DNA of 64,000 nucleotides from Hymenobacter volaticus (GTDB lineage Bacteria > Bacteroidota > Bacteroidia > Cytophagales > Hymenobacteraceae), in NCBI RefSeq assembly GCF_022921055.1, contig NZ_CP095061.1, forward strand, positions 2,333,501-2,397,500, read 5' to 3'. How positions within the stretch are numbered: position 1 is the first letter of the stretch; the number at the start of each line of letters is the position of its first letter. Below are positions 56,242 to 64,000 of the stretch, in pieces. A program made the position numbers and the translations under genes. Below the pieces are notes generated by a model that did no database searches, had not been told where the DNA came from, and was given only the letters and a program-made list of their open reading frames with translations.

Positions 56242-57813
56242 CTACTGTCGCAAATACGCTCCTAAGTCGGAAATAGAGGCAATACGGAGCTGCGTGGCTT
56301 GCTTGCGGCGCATCAGCAAGGCATACGTATTGTTGAAGCCGAGCGGTGCGAGCCATTCCAAGTTGTAGCGGCGCTGAAACCCGGCTCGCACGTAACGCAG
56401 CACAGCCCCTGCGTCGCCACCCAACGAGTCCACTACGGCGGGCGTAGGCTGCAGCAGCACCAGCAGGCCAGTGCCGGTGTACTCGGGATACATATCGATG
56501 GCGCCGCTGCGCAATGCCTCAAAACAAATGGTGGTGCCGCCTAAACCGGTTTTGGTTTGCACGTCGAGGTCGGTATAGCCACGGATGAGGCCGGCGTACA
56601 TTTCGGCCAGTATGTACTGCTCGGCGAAAATCTTCGAGCCTAGCTTTACGGTAGCAGCGCCGGCTGGCAACGGACGAGGGGTGCGCCACAAACCCCGCCG
56701 ACGTAAAAAATTTAGGGCTACGGTTTTCGGCTCTTCGTGCAGGTAGTCAACGTGGTAGTTGAGTTCGGTCATCACCGAATCGGAAAGCTGCCCGGCAAGT
56801 TTGCTGATTACGGCCCGCAATTCTGGGTGCGCGCTCAGTAGCTCGGGGCGCACCACGGGCGCGGCATAGTAGGGTGGAAATACGCGCCGGTCGTCGTGCA
56901 GAACCTGCAGGTTGTATGCTTTGATCCGGCCGTCGGTGGAATAGCCGTCGATGACGTCGACGTTGGCGTTGCGTGCTGCTTCGTAGACCAAGGCCGGCGC
57001 CAGCACCACACTGGGCAGGCGGCGCAAACCGTAGGTGCGCGTAAGGCCAGGTAGCCCATCGGCCCGGCCTACAAATTCGGGGCTAAAGCCGGCTTGTAAT
57101 CGGCCCGTTGCGCGCGGTAGCAAGTAGAGCGTAGCCAGCAGGGGTAATACCAATAGCAGCCCAAGCCCAACACTGCGCCGCTTACGGCTTGCCAGGCGTT
57201 GAACGCCGCCCAGCGCCGCGTCAAATACCAGCGCTAAAGCCGCCGCCGGAATAGCGCCGGCCAGAATCATAACCGGATTATTCAAGGCAATGCCCCCGAA
57301 GATGAACTCGCCGAGGCCACCCGCTGCCACGTAAGCAGCCAGAGTAGCCACGCCCACGTTGATAACGGCCGCCGTACGAATGCCCGCCAGTAGTACCGGC
57401 AACGCCAGTGGCAGTTCCACGCGCCGCAGCAGTTGGCTATCGGTAAAGCCTAAGCCGCGGGCCGCCTCCACCACGCCCGCATCAACTCCCCGAATGCCAG
57501 TCACGGTGTTGCGCACAATGGGCAGCAGCGCGTACAAGAACAGCGCGAAAATGGCCGGTGCCGGCCCGATGCCCATGGCCGGAATCAGGAAGCCGAGCAA
57601 GGCAATACTCGGAATGGTTTGGAGCACACCGGCCGCGCCCAGCACCCAGGGCGCCAGCTTAGGCCGGCGCGTAAGCAGTAAACCCAGCGGCACCCCGACG
57701 GCCACGCCAAGCAGCAACGATGCGGCTGTTAGGCCGATGTGTTGCACTGTTTGCTGGCCTAGTTTACCGGCTTGTAATTGCCAAAAGGCAAGCAGTTCTT
57801 GTAGCGTGTTCAT
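56242..57813 (-). CDS. Osmoprotectant-type ABC transporter, permease fused to substrate-binding protein
   Basis: A single 523-residue chain. Residues about 1-215 are a six-helix binding-protein-dependent permease (LLGVAVGVPLGLLLTRRPKL, AARGLGFTDSQLLRRVELPLALPVLLAGIR, EAA loop). Residues about 240-523 form an OpuAC/glycine-betaine-binding-like lobe: TVKLGSKIFAEQYILAEMYAG, KTGLGGTTICFEALRSGAID, DMYPEYTGTGLLVLL. Such fusions occur in OpuC/choline-type importers. The binding lobe lies on the periplasmic side. The start overlaps the ATPase stop by four bases. The expected role is uptake of betaine, choline or carnitine under osmotic stress. Confidence 0.9.
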   Translation of the reverse strand: MNTLQELLAFWQLQAGKLGQQTVQHIGLTAASLLLGVAVGVPLGLLLTRRPKLAPWVLGAAGVLQTIPSIALLGFLIPAMGIGPAPAIFALFLYALLPIVRNTVTGIRGVDAGVVEAARGLGFTDSQLLRRVELPLALPVLLAGIRTAAVINVGVATLAAYVAAGGLGEFIFGGIALNNPVMILAGAIPAAALALVFDAALGGVQRLASRKRRSVGLGLLLVLPLLATLYLLPRATGRLQAGFSPEFVGRADGLPGLTRTYGLRRLPSVVLAPALVYEAARNANVDVIDGYSTDGRIKAYNLQVLHDDRRVFPPYYAAPVVRPELLSAHPELRAVISKLAGQLSDSVMTELNYHVDYLHEEPKTVALNFLRRRGLWRTPRPLPAGAATVKLGSKIFAEQYILAEMYAGLIRGYTDLDVQTKTGLGGTTICFEALRSGAIDMYPEYTGTGLLVLLQPTPAVVDSLGGDAGAVLRYVRAGFQRRYNLEWLAPLGFNNTYALLMRRKQATQLRIASISDLGAYLRQ

Positions 57814-58886
57814 GGGCGTTGGAGACGTTGAACAGCTTGCCCAAATGCCGCCATCAGCGCAGGCAGTGTTACCGGAATTAGAGCCTCTTTAGTTGCCACT
57901 TTGGTGCTGTCTAGAGTATGGTTATGAGCCCCTATGGCTTCACTTGTCACTGGTTGAATCCAGAGTGCTGATGGTGCGTGCAGGGTAGTAGATGGAGCAC
58001 TTAGTCGTTCTAAAGCTTCTTGAACTGTAACATTAGAATGGACTATACTTTGATCTGATTGTGAATAGTCTATAGAAATGCCAGTTGATGATTCAGCTAA
58101 ATCGATGAGCAAGTCATCGAGGGTCAGTGTGCGCAGTTGTAGCGTCAGGCGCTCAGCTTCAAAGAAGCGTCGAACGAAGTCGTTGGCTGGTTGAAACAGC
58201 AGCTCCCGCGGCGTACCTAACTGCTGTACTTTGCCGCTGTCAAGCAGCATAATTCGGTCGGCTAACTCGAAGGCTTCGGTGACGTCATGGGTAACGAGGA
58301 CTACAGTTTTCAAACGCAGTTCATCCAACTCGCGAAACTCCCGCCGGATGTCGGCCCGGGTGATGGGGTCGAGGGCCCCGAAGGGTTCATCAAGCAGGAC
58401 AATGGGCGGGTCGGCGGCCAAGGCGCGCGCCAGCCCCACCCGTTGCTGCTGTCCCCCCGAAAGCTGCCCCGGATATTGGTTAGCATACCGAGCGGGTGGC
58501 AGGTGCAGGCGTGTCAGGAGAGCCTCGGTACGAGCGGCTATCTGAGGGGCGGGGTAGCCTAGTAGTTTTGGCACTACCGCCACGTTCTCGGCTACCGTGA
58601 GGTGCGGTAGCAGCCCCACTTGCTGAATGACGTAGCCAATGCCACGCCGCAGTTCTTCAGGCCGCTGGGCGCGCACATCCTGGCCCTGTACTTCCACCGT
58701 GCCCGCGTCGGGTTCCACGAGCCGGTTGAGCGTTTTGAGTAAGGTGGTTTTGCCGCAGCCGCTCGGGCCCAGTAGCACCAGGGTTTCGCCGACTCTTAGG
58801 TCGAACGACACATCCTGCACTACCGGGTGCGGCCCGTAGTGCTTGCGTAAGCCACGGACCCGGATGATAGGTTGAGAATCAGACAT
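57810..58886 (-). CDS. Osmoprotectant-type ABC transporter ATP-binding protein
   Basis: A 358-residue ATPase. Walker A VLLGPSGCGKTTLLKTLNRL, Q-loop GYVIQQVGLLPHLTVAENV, signature QLSGGQQQRVGLARALA, Walker B IVLLDEPFGALDPITR, switch His in VLVTHDVTEAFEL. The VLLPRELLFQPANDFV-type region and the remaining 100 residues are a degenerate C-terminal extension in the place of the CBS domains of OpuCA; it is more AT-rich and the CBS fold is hard to see. First gene of the two-gene importer operon. Confidence 0.92.
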   Translation of the reverse strand: MSDSQPIIRVRGLRKHYGPHPVVQDVSFDLRVGETLVLLGPSGCGKTTLLKTLNRLVEPDAGTVEVQGQDVRAQRPEELRRGIGYVIQQVGLLPHLTVAENVAVVPKLLGYPAPQIAARTEALLTRLHLPPARYANQYPGQLSGGQQQRVGLARALAADPPIVLLDEPFGALDPITRADIRREFRELDELRLKTVVLVTHDVTEAFELADRIMLLDSGKVQQLGTPRELLFQPANDFVRRFFEAERLTLQLRTLTLDDLLIDLAESSTGISIDYSQSDQSIVHSNVTVQEALERLSAPSTTLHAPSALWIQPVTSEAIGAHNHTLDSTKVATKEALIPVTLPALMAAFGQAVQRLQRP

Positions 58887-59148
58887 ACAACGAAGTAGAG
58901 GCGGTAAGGTAAAAAATGTAACCTAAGCACCCGCTTGTGTTGGCTACCAGAGGCAATAGCACGAAGCCTTTGTTCTGCGTATTGTTGCTGGAATTGCGCC
59001 CTACTCACGATGGCGCTCTAGGAACTACGCGTCGCCTTGCGCTACCTCGTTTCGCAATAGACAAGGCAAAAGCTTCATGCTTTAGTTATCGACTACGCCC
59101 GAAAGCTGCCAGCGCGTATCTTGAGCCACCTTACCTCCCAAGCCCACT

Positions 59149-60156
59149 ATGAATCGCAAACCGCTACTACTGCTTTTCCTTCTAGTCAACCTGTTGCCCG
59201 GCCTCATGCCCCGCGCCGCGGCCCAGGTGTACCGCGCTGCCGATCCGCTGGCTCATACCTTCTCCATTGTAGCCCGCGACCCGCAAACCGGCGACATGGC
59301 AGTGGCCGTGCAAAGTCATTGGTTTTCGGTGGGCACGTCGGTGAGTTGGGGCGAAGCCGGCGTGGGAGTGGTAGCCACCCAATCTTTCACCAACAAGTCG
59401 TTTGGCATGCGGGGCTTGGCCTTATTGAAGAGCGGCAAAACCGCGCAGCAGGCTCTCGATGAACTCCTGCGTACCGACGAAGGCCGCGACGTGCGCCAGG
59501 TGGCCATCCTCGACGCACAAGGCCGCGTGGCAACGCACACCGGCAGTAAGTGCATCGACATGGCCGGGCAGCAGCAGGGCAGTCAGTTTTCGGTGCAAGC
59601 CAACATGATGCTCAACAACACGGTGCCTGCAGCCATGGCCAAGGCCTACGAGCAGAACGCCAAACTGCCTTTTGCAGAGCGCGTAGTAGCCGCCCTGGAA
59701 GCCGCCCAAGTTGCTGGTGGCGACATTCGGGGCCGGCAATCTGCCGCCATCCTCATTGTGCGCGGCAAAGCCACCGATGCCCCCTGGACCGACCGTCTCC
59801 TTGATCTGCGGGTCGACGACAGCGTCGAGCCGCTCAAAGAACTAGCCCGCTTGCTGCGCTTGCACCGGGCCTATGAGCACATGAATGCCGGCGACCTAGC
59901 CGTGGAGAAAAACGATGTTCCCGGGGCCATTCGCGAATACCAAGCCGCCGAAAAGCTGTTCCCCGACAACTTGGAAATGAAGTACTGGCATGCCATCAGC
60001 CTCGCCAACAAGCAGCAAGTACCCGCGGCTCTCAAAATGCTCCAGCCCATTTTCAAGCAAGACCCCAACTGGCGCACTCTCACCCAGCGCTTGCCCAAAG
60101 TCGGGCTGCTGACCGTGAGCGACGCTGAATTGAAACAAATTTTGGCGTTACAGTAG
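59149..60156 (+). CDS. DUF1028 family protein with C-terminal TPR-like region, secreted
   Basis: A 335-residue protein with signal peptide (MNRKPLLLLFLLVNLLPGLM to AAAQ). The DUF1028 domain (about 30-225) shows the usual HTFSIVARDPQTGDMAVAVQ, VGVVATQSFTNKSFGMRGL and GSKCIDMAGQQQGSQFSVQANMML, in parts, which resemble N-terminal-nucleophile-type folds. The C-terminal part (about 240-325) has helical repeats (HMNAGDLAVEKNDVPGAIREY) like TPRs. Function unproven in the family. The start is ATG 59149. Confidence 0.9.
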   Translation: MNRKPLLLLFLLVNLLPGLMPRAAAQVYRAADPLAHTFSIVARDPQTGDMAVAVQSHWFSVGTSVSWGEAGVGVVATQSFTNKSFGMRGLALLKSGKTAQQALDELLRTDEGRDVRQVAILDAQGRVATHTGSKCIDMAGQQQGSQFSVQANMMLNNTVPAAMAKAYEQNAKLPFAERVVAALEAAQVAGGDIRGRQSAAILIVRGKATDAPWTDRLLDLRVDDSVEPLKELARLLRLHRAYEHMNAGDLAVEKNDVPGAIREYQAAEKLFPDNLEMKYWHAISLANKQQVPAALKMLQPIFKQDPNWRTLTQRLPKVGLLTVSDAELKQILALQ

Positions 60157-60194
60157 CCTCGCTTACACTAGCCTTTCCAATCCTATTAAGAGCC

Positions 60195-60752
60195 ATGAGC
60201 CGTCTTGCCTTCTTACACCTGTTGCTGTGGCCTTTGCTTGCGCTTACCACGCAGTGCTCAACCAGCCGTTCCGGCACTGGCGCCCAACCAACCACTATCT
60301 ATATAGTGCGCCACGCCGAGAAAGACCTGACGCCCAACCTGCCTGATCCGCTCTTAACGCCTGAAGGCCAGCAACGAGCCCTAGCCCTGCGCGACTCTTT
60401 AGTTCGGCGGAAATCTTGGGCGGCTATTTTCAGCACGGCTACCAGCCGCACTCGCACTACCGCCGAGCCATTGGCGCAAGCCGTTAAGCTTCCTGTGCAA
60501 GACTACGACCCCAAGCAGCTACCCGCATTGGCCCGTCGTATCCGCCGGAGCTATCCGGGCCAAACGGTACTTATTGTCGGCCATTCCAACACCGTCCTCG
60601 AAACAGCCGAAGCTTTTGGGGCGCCGCGCCCAGTGCCTACCATCGGCGACAACGAATATGATTACTTGTTGGAAGTGAAACTGCCGCGCGACTCCACGCA
60701 GGCTGCTACGGCGGTAGCGCGGCGCTACGGGGTGCCCAGTGCTAGTCGTTAA
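60195..60752 (+). CDS. Histidine phosphatase family protein (lipoprotein-like)
   Basis: A 185-residue phosphoglycerate-mutase-like protein with an N-terminal signal (MSRLAFLHLLLWPLLALTTQ) and possible lipobox LTTQC at about 17-21. The catalytic motif is IYIVRHAEKD (RHA, phospho-His), with FSTATSRTRTTAEPLAQA and the second His in VLIVGHSNTVLET. The acid residue falls in the usual position. It is exported, so it likely acts on an extracellular phosphoester. Follows the DUF1028 gene by 38 bases. Confidence 0.9.
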   Translation: MSRLAFLHLLLWPLLALTTQCSTSRSGTGAQPTTIYIVRHAEKDLTPNLPDPLLTPEGQQRALALRDSLVRRKSWAAIFSTATSRTRTTAEPLAQAVKLPVQDYDPKQLPALARRIRRSYPGQTVLIVGHSNTVLETAEAFGAPRPVPTIGDNEYDYLLEVKLPRDSTQAATAVARRYGVPSASR

Positions 60753-60851
60753 TACTGTTCGATGCTGCAACTTGCCGCAGTCTTCCTACTACTTTAGTGC
60801 TGTTGGTAGTTGCTAGCCATCAGTTGTTTTGTTTTCAACCTTTCCCTTTTC

Positions 60852-62242
60852 ATGTCGATTTCCTTTCCTCGCTTACTCTTAGCTGGTGCCTTTGCGCTGG
60901 CCGTTAGCGCGCCCGCTACGGCTCAAACCACCACCAAAATCGATTCACTGGCCATCCGCAAAATCTACGACGAAGCGTTGTTGCGAGGGCAGAGCTACGA
61001 GAACTTGCGCGAATTGTGCACCAAGGTGGGAGGGCGCCTTAGCGGCTCACCTCAGGCCGAGCAGGCAGTACAGTGGGGCAAGCTAGCCATGGAGAAGTTG
61101 GGAGTAGACCGGGTCTATCTGCAGGAAGTGATGGTGCCGCATTGGGTGCGCGGTGCCAAGGAAAAAGCCGAGATTAGGCCTGCCAAAGGCAAAGGCGTAG
61201 CGTTGTCGGTGTGTGCCCTCGGCGGTTCCGTTGGCACCAACGGCAAGATTAAGGCCCAAGTGGTGGAAGTGAAAAGCATGGCCGAACTAGCGGCACTGCC
61301 CGCCGAAAAAGTGAAAGGCAAGTTTGTTTTCTTCAACCGGCCCATGAATGCCACCTACGTGGAAACGGGCCGCGCCTACGGCGAAGCCGGCGACCAACGG
61401 CGCATTGGTGCCTCCGAAGCGGCAAAGCGGGGTGCCATAGGCGCTCTCGTGCGCAGCCTCAGCCTGGCCCACGACGATTTCCCTCACACTGGCACGATGC
61501 GCTACGAAGACAATGTAGCCAAAGTGCCTGCCGCCGCCCTCAGCACGAATGGTGCCGACCAACTCAGCCAGCTTCTCAAAGTGGATTCCGACCTGACGGT
61601 GGAGCTAGAAATGGCTTGCCAAACCCTACCCGATGTGAAAAGCTACAACGTGGTAGGCGAAATCAAAGGCTCAAAATACCCCAATGAAATTATCACCGTA
61701 GGCGGGCACCTCGACTCTTGGGACCTAGCACAGGGCGCCCACGACGATGGTACCGGCTGCGTGCAAAGCATGGAAGTGCTACGGTTGCTAAAAGCCACTG
61801 GTTTGCGCCCCGAGCGTACCATTCGGGCGGTACTGTTCATGAATGAGGAGAATGGCGCACGCGGCGGCCTCAAATACGCTGAGTTGGCCAAAGCCGCCAA
61901 AGAGCAGCACGTAATTGCTATGGAGTCCGATGGGGAGGATTTACGCCTCGCGGCTTTAGTATCGAAGCTGATCCCGCTACCGTAAAGAAAATGCAGCAGT
62001 GGGAGCCTCTGTTTGCACCCTACAAAAGCAATGAATTTGCTCCTGGCCACGGCGGTACCGACATCGGCCCCCTAAAAGATCAGGTTAAAGCACTAATCGG
62101 CTACAACTGCGACGACCAGCGCTATTTCGATATTCATCACACCGCCGTCGATACCTTCGACAAGGTGAACCGGCGTGAGTTGGAACTAGGTGGTGCAAGT
62201 ATGGCGGGCCTTATTTATCTGATAAGTAAATACGGTCTATAA
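60852..62242 (+). CDS. M28 family zinc peptidase with PA-like insert, secreted (one apparent frameshift)
   Basis: Aminopeptidase of about 463 residues. ATG 60852 gives signal peptide MSISFPRLLLAGAFALAVSA to ATAQ. A PA-type insert (about 130-250) precedes the catalytic part, whose ligands are VGGHLDSWD (His/Asp), AHDDGTGC (Asp), MNEENGARGG (Glu pair), MESDG (Asp) and, after the frame break, YFDIHHTAVDTFD (His). The first piece runs into a stop near 61985; the second gives VKKMQQWEPLFAPYKSNEFA to the stop at 62242. Restoring one G at GGGG 61932-61935 gives ESDGGGFTPRGFSIEADPAT. It resembles carboxypeptidase Q-type enzymes. Confidence 0.88.
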
Positions 62243-62320
62243 GAGAGCCAGCAACAAATGCGCCAAGGCCAAGCGTGCTATGGCTAATAGGCTTGCGTAA
62301 TTTAGCGTACCTCAAAATTT

Positions 62321-62372
62321 AATAAGTAAAAAAGCCGTCTGCAATTTATTGCAGACGGCTTTTTTACTTATT
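62321..62372. terminator. Perfect bidirectional terminator
   Basis: AATAAGTAAAAAAGCCGTCT and the complementary arm, extended by GCAA/TTGC, enclose TTTA. It lies between the M28 stop and the convergent AT-hook gene stop. Confidence 0.95.
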
Positions 62373-62381
62373 ATTAAAGAA

Positions 62382-62618
62382 CTACTCAGCGGAAGTTGTT
62401 TCTTTCTTCGGACGGCCAGGACGCTTGCCAGTGCTGCTTACAGCACGCGGCTTGCGCTCTTTTTTCTCAACTGTATAGCCTGGCTCTAACATAGTGCTGA
62501 TTTCAGTAATCAATTCGGTCACTTTGGTCATATTTTTGCGAATCTGGTTGAGCACCGCTTCATTATCTTCGGCGCTGGCCAGAATTTGCTGTAGTTTGCT
62601 GAGGTCGGGAGTAGCCAT
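62382..62618 (-). CDS. Small AT-hook-like protein
   Basis: A 78-residue protein from ATG 62618 (MATPDLSKLQQILASAEDNE). The N-terminal two thirds are a coiled-coil-like helix (LNQIRKNMTKVTELITEIST). The C-terminal tail is basic and contains KRPGRPKK, the core R-G-R-P-type AT-hook (here PGRPKK), which binds the minor groove of AT-rich DNA in other proteins. Conserved in Hymenobacter-like genomes as far as I recall, without function. A 27-base AT-rich palindrome lies 52 bases upstream of its start. An ATG 14 codons upstream is a weaker start. Confidence 0.7.
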   Translation of the reverse strand: MATPDLSKLQQILASAEDNEAVLNQIRKNMTKVTELITEISTMLEPGYTVEKKERKPRAVSSTGKRPGRPKKETTSAE

Positions 62619-62669
62619 GAGCTGGAATTTTTGGTTGAGTAAATATGAACTATCGCTCAAAGTTGAACT

Positions 62670-62696
62670 AAAAACTATTTATATCAAATAGTTTTT
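62670..62696. repeat. Perfect 11-bp AT-rich inverted repeat upstream of the AT-hook gene
   Basis: AAAAACTATTT, loop ATATC, AAATAGTTTTT. Its position, 52 bases before the gene start, fits an operator or a 5' leader hairpin. It is also the kind of AT tract the encoded protein would bind. Confidence 0.55.
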
Positions 62697-63412
62697 ATCT
62701 ACAACGGGAAAAAACCAGCTGGGTTATCTAATTGAAATTGTTTATTTCGAGGTGCTACAGAAAATAATTTTTCGATTTTCAATTCCATTTCTGGTAATTT
62801 ATAACGGCAGCCAGTGCCCCTAGCAGCGTGCCAAACGCTAACAAACCCTATCCAGGAGCATAAGACCCCATACGGCTCTATTGCACGGAAGCACAGCCAT
62901 GCAGAATCTTCCTATAGTCTTTTACATGAGTTTCATGAGCGTATCATGAAAACCCGCTTTTAATTAATGACTAAATAGCGTATTTAAGGCAAGCCTATGT
63001 GGATACAAACTAAAATCAATAAGCTACTAAAAACTTATACCGATTTGTGTTCAACAAGTAATGCACTATATAATCTTGCCTTGGCAAGATTATTTCGCTC
63101 CTGTTACCAATTTAGCTAAAATTTTTCTTCTGCGACATATGGTAAGGAGCGAGAAATATTTTAGTCGTAATCCGATTTCGATCTTCAGCTTCCTGCTTTG
63201 CATATGTACATAGCTTTAGAGACAGGATGGAAGAATAGAGCAATGCTTATCAGCGGGATTTTGTAAGTAATACTGTTTGTCGACGACTAGTTACGAGTTC
63301 AATAATTTACAATTACTCTACTGAATAAGACAACGTAGTGAGGTTTAAGGCTGCACCTACACGAATTCGCATTATAGCCTTTTAGATATCTAGTCAGTAG
63401 AAGGTCTATACG
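62697..63412. other. Long AT-rich intergenic stretch with no gene seen
   Basis: About 715 bases without a credible gene, noticeably AT-rich. It holds the 24-bp dyad at 63070-63093 and three CATGA-containing boxes at 62925-62949. Could contain an unannotated small RNA, but no terminator or promoter pair makes the case. Confidence 0.45.
63070..63093. promoter_or_regulatory. 24-bp operator-like dyad
   Basis: ATAATCTTGCC, TT, GGCAAGATTAT: perfect 11-base arms with a two-base centre. Such a tight centre suits a dimeric regulator site better than a hairpin. Confidence 0.45.
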
Positions 63413-63447
63413 CAACAATGGCTTTCCCGTACGAGAAAGCCATTGTT
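63413..63447. terminator. Hairpin terminator after the OmpA-family gene
   Basis: CAACAATGGCTTTC and GAAAGCCATTGTTG enclose CCGTACGA; located 31 bases past the leftward stop at 63478. Confidence 0.75.
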
Positions 63448-63477
63448 GTAAAGTAAACAAAACGAGGTGAACTATAA

Positions 63478-64000
63478 TTAGTTAGCTTCCAAAATCTGGA
63501 ATAACTCGTCGAGTTTGGGTGTTAGAATAATTTCAGTGCGCCGATTTAGTGCTTTATTGGTGGGTGAATTATTCTCGGCAATTGGTACATACTCTGCGCG
63601 CCCCGAAGGAGTTACTTGGCTGGCTGGCAGTCCGTTAGTGGTAAGCAAGCGCGTAATTTCGGTGGCTCGCAGTACGCTCAAATCCCAGTTGTCGCGCATG
63701 CCGACGGTGCCTCTGGCAATGGGTACGTTGTCGGTGTGGCCTTCCACTAGTACGTTTACGTCTTGGTTGCCTTGCAGGGCACTCGCTAGCTTTTTCAGTG
63801 CCTCTTGGCCTTTGGGGTCTACCCGGGTAGAGCCGGATTTGAAGAGCAGTTGTTCGGAAAGGGAAACATAAACCTTCCCGTTTTTGACGTTTACCTGCAA
63901 GTCTTGGGCATTGAACCCCAGGAGCGCATCGCCTACTTTCTGACGTAAAGCTTTCACGGCGGCGTCTTTCTGGTCCAGAATGCGTTGCATCTCAGCAATA
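63478..64000 (-). CDS. OmpA family peptidoglycan-binding protein, C-terminal part (cut by window edge)
   Basis: The frame is open to the right edge, so the N-terminus is missing; 173 residues are visible. A helical segment (LDQKDAAVKALRQKVGDALL) precedes the OmpA-like domain: VYVSLSEQLLFKSGSTRVDP, VNVLVEGHTDNVPI (peptidoglycan-contacting Asp/Thr region), WDLSVLRATEITRLL and PSGRAEYVPIAENNSPTNKALNRRTEIIL with the conserved Arg. This is the standard fold anchoring outer-membrane proteins or motor components to peptidoglycan. The stop is at 63478, followed by a hairpin terminator. Confidence 0.92.
   Translation of the reverse strand, partial: IAEMQRILDQKDAAVKALRQKVGDALLGFNAQDLQVNVKNGKVYVSLSEQLLFKSGSTRVDPKGQEALKKLASALQGNQDVNVLVEGHTDNVPIARGTVGMRDNWDLSVLRATEITRLLTTNGLPASQVTPSGRAEYVPIAENNSPTNKALNRRTEIILTPKLDELFQILEAN

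Noticed and set aside
2719..61935. Phase-variable homopolymer tracts
   Set aside because: Runs are short (3-6), occur in housekeeping genes including dnaG, and every change is a loss in the same direction.

Overview
The window looks like a chromosomal segment of a GC-rich Bacteroidota bacterium, most probably Hymenobacter or a close relative. Evidence: a type IX secretion C-terminal sorting tail (43230-45158), a CarboxypepD_reg-type outer-membrane beta-barrel protein (1-418), DUF2490 and DUF1028 proteins, TAnnTTTG-type -7 elements and few Shine-Dalgarno sequences. I see no rRNA, tRNA, CRISPR array, prophage or complete insertion sequence. The content is mostly housekeeping and catabolic genes.

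Layout. 0-10 kb: an edge-truncated outer-membrane protein, a PLP aminotransferase, tsaE, an alanine dehydrogenase-like gene, flavin reductase, a TPR sensor kinase, an M28 peptidase, a DUF2490 protein and an orphan hypothetical. 10-22.3 kb: a block that reads as an organic-acid uptake and activation locus, with a zinc-ribbon/HTH protein, porin, MHS-type MFS transporter, small membrane protein, symporter-type sensor kinase plus receiver, propionyl-CoA synthetase-like gene and acetyl-CoA synthetase. 22.4-25 kb: cobalamin salvage genes cobT-cobS-cobC. 25-32.5 kb: fumarylacetoacetase, an AT-rich orphan gene, NifU-like and Mrp Fe-S proteins, dnaG and a K+ channel. 32.6-37.4 kb: two glycosyltransferases, then an overlapping HAD phosphatase/UbiA prenyltransferase pair. 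37.5-45 kb: proC, ribBA, a Tat-signal cupin, a metallophosphoesterase, DUF1810 and a secreted GDSL/PA14 protein. 45.5-52.3 kb: an ABC exporter pair, an M14 peptidase, uxuA, DoxX and a lipoprotein. 52.5-64 kb: surE, an OmpR/HK pair, a compatible-solute ABC importer (ATPase plus permease/binding-protein fusion), DUF1028, a histidine phosphatase, an M28 peptidase, an AT-hook protein and the C-terminal part of an OmpA-family protein.

The most striking property is that about 15 genes are interrupted by roughly 25 reading-frame shifts. Each is consistent with one missing base, and most fall in G or C runs of 3-5. The essential dnaG is among them. One sensor kinase carries three such losses that cancel, leaving an open frame with about 125 scrambled residues. 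I read this as systematic homopolymer undercalling rather than gene decay, and I give the reconstructed gene spans. A second feature is a dispersed REP-like inverted-repeat family at four intergenic loci (about 14.1, 20.1, 27.7 and 49.5 kb).

I found no clearly new multi-gene system. The best candidates for follow-up are the carboxylate locus with its symporter-type sensor kinase and small membrane partner, the HAD/UbiA pair, and the AT-rich orphan genes.
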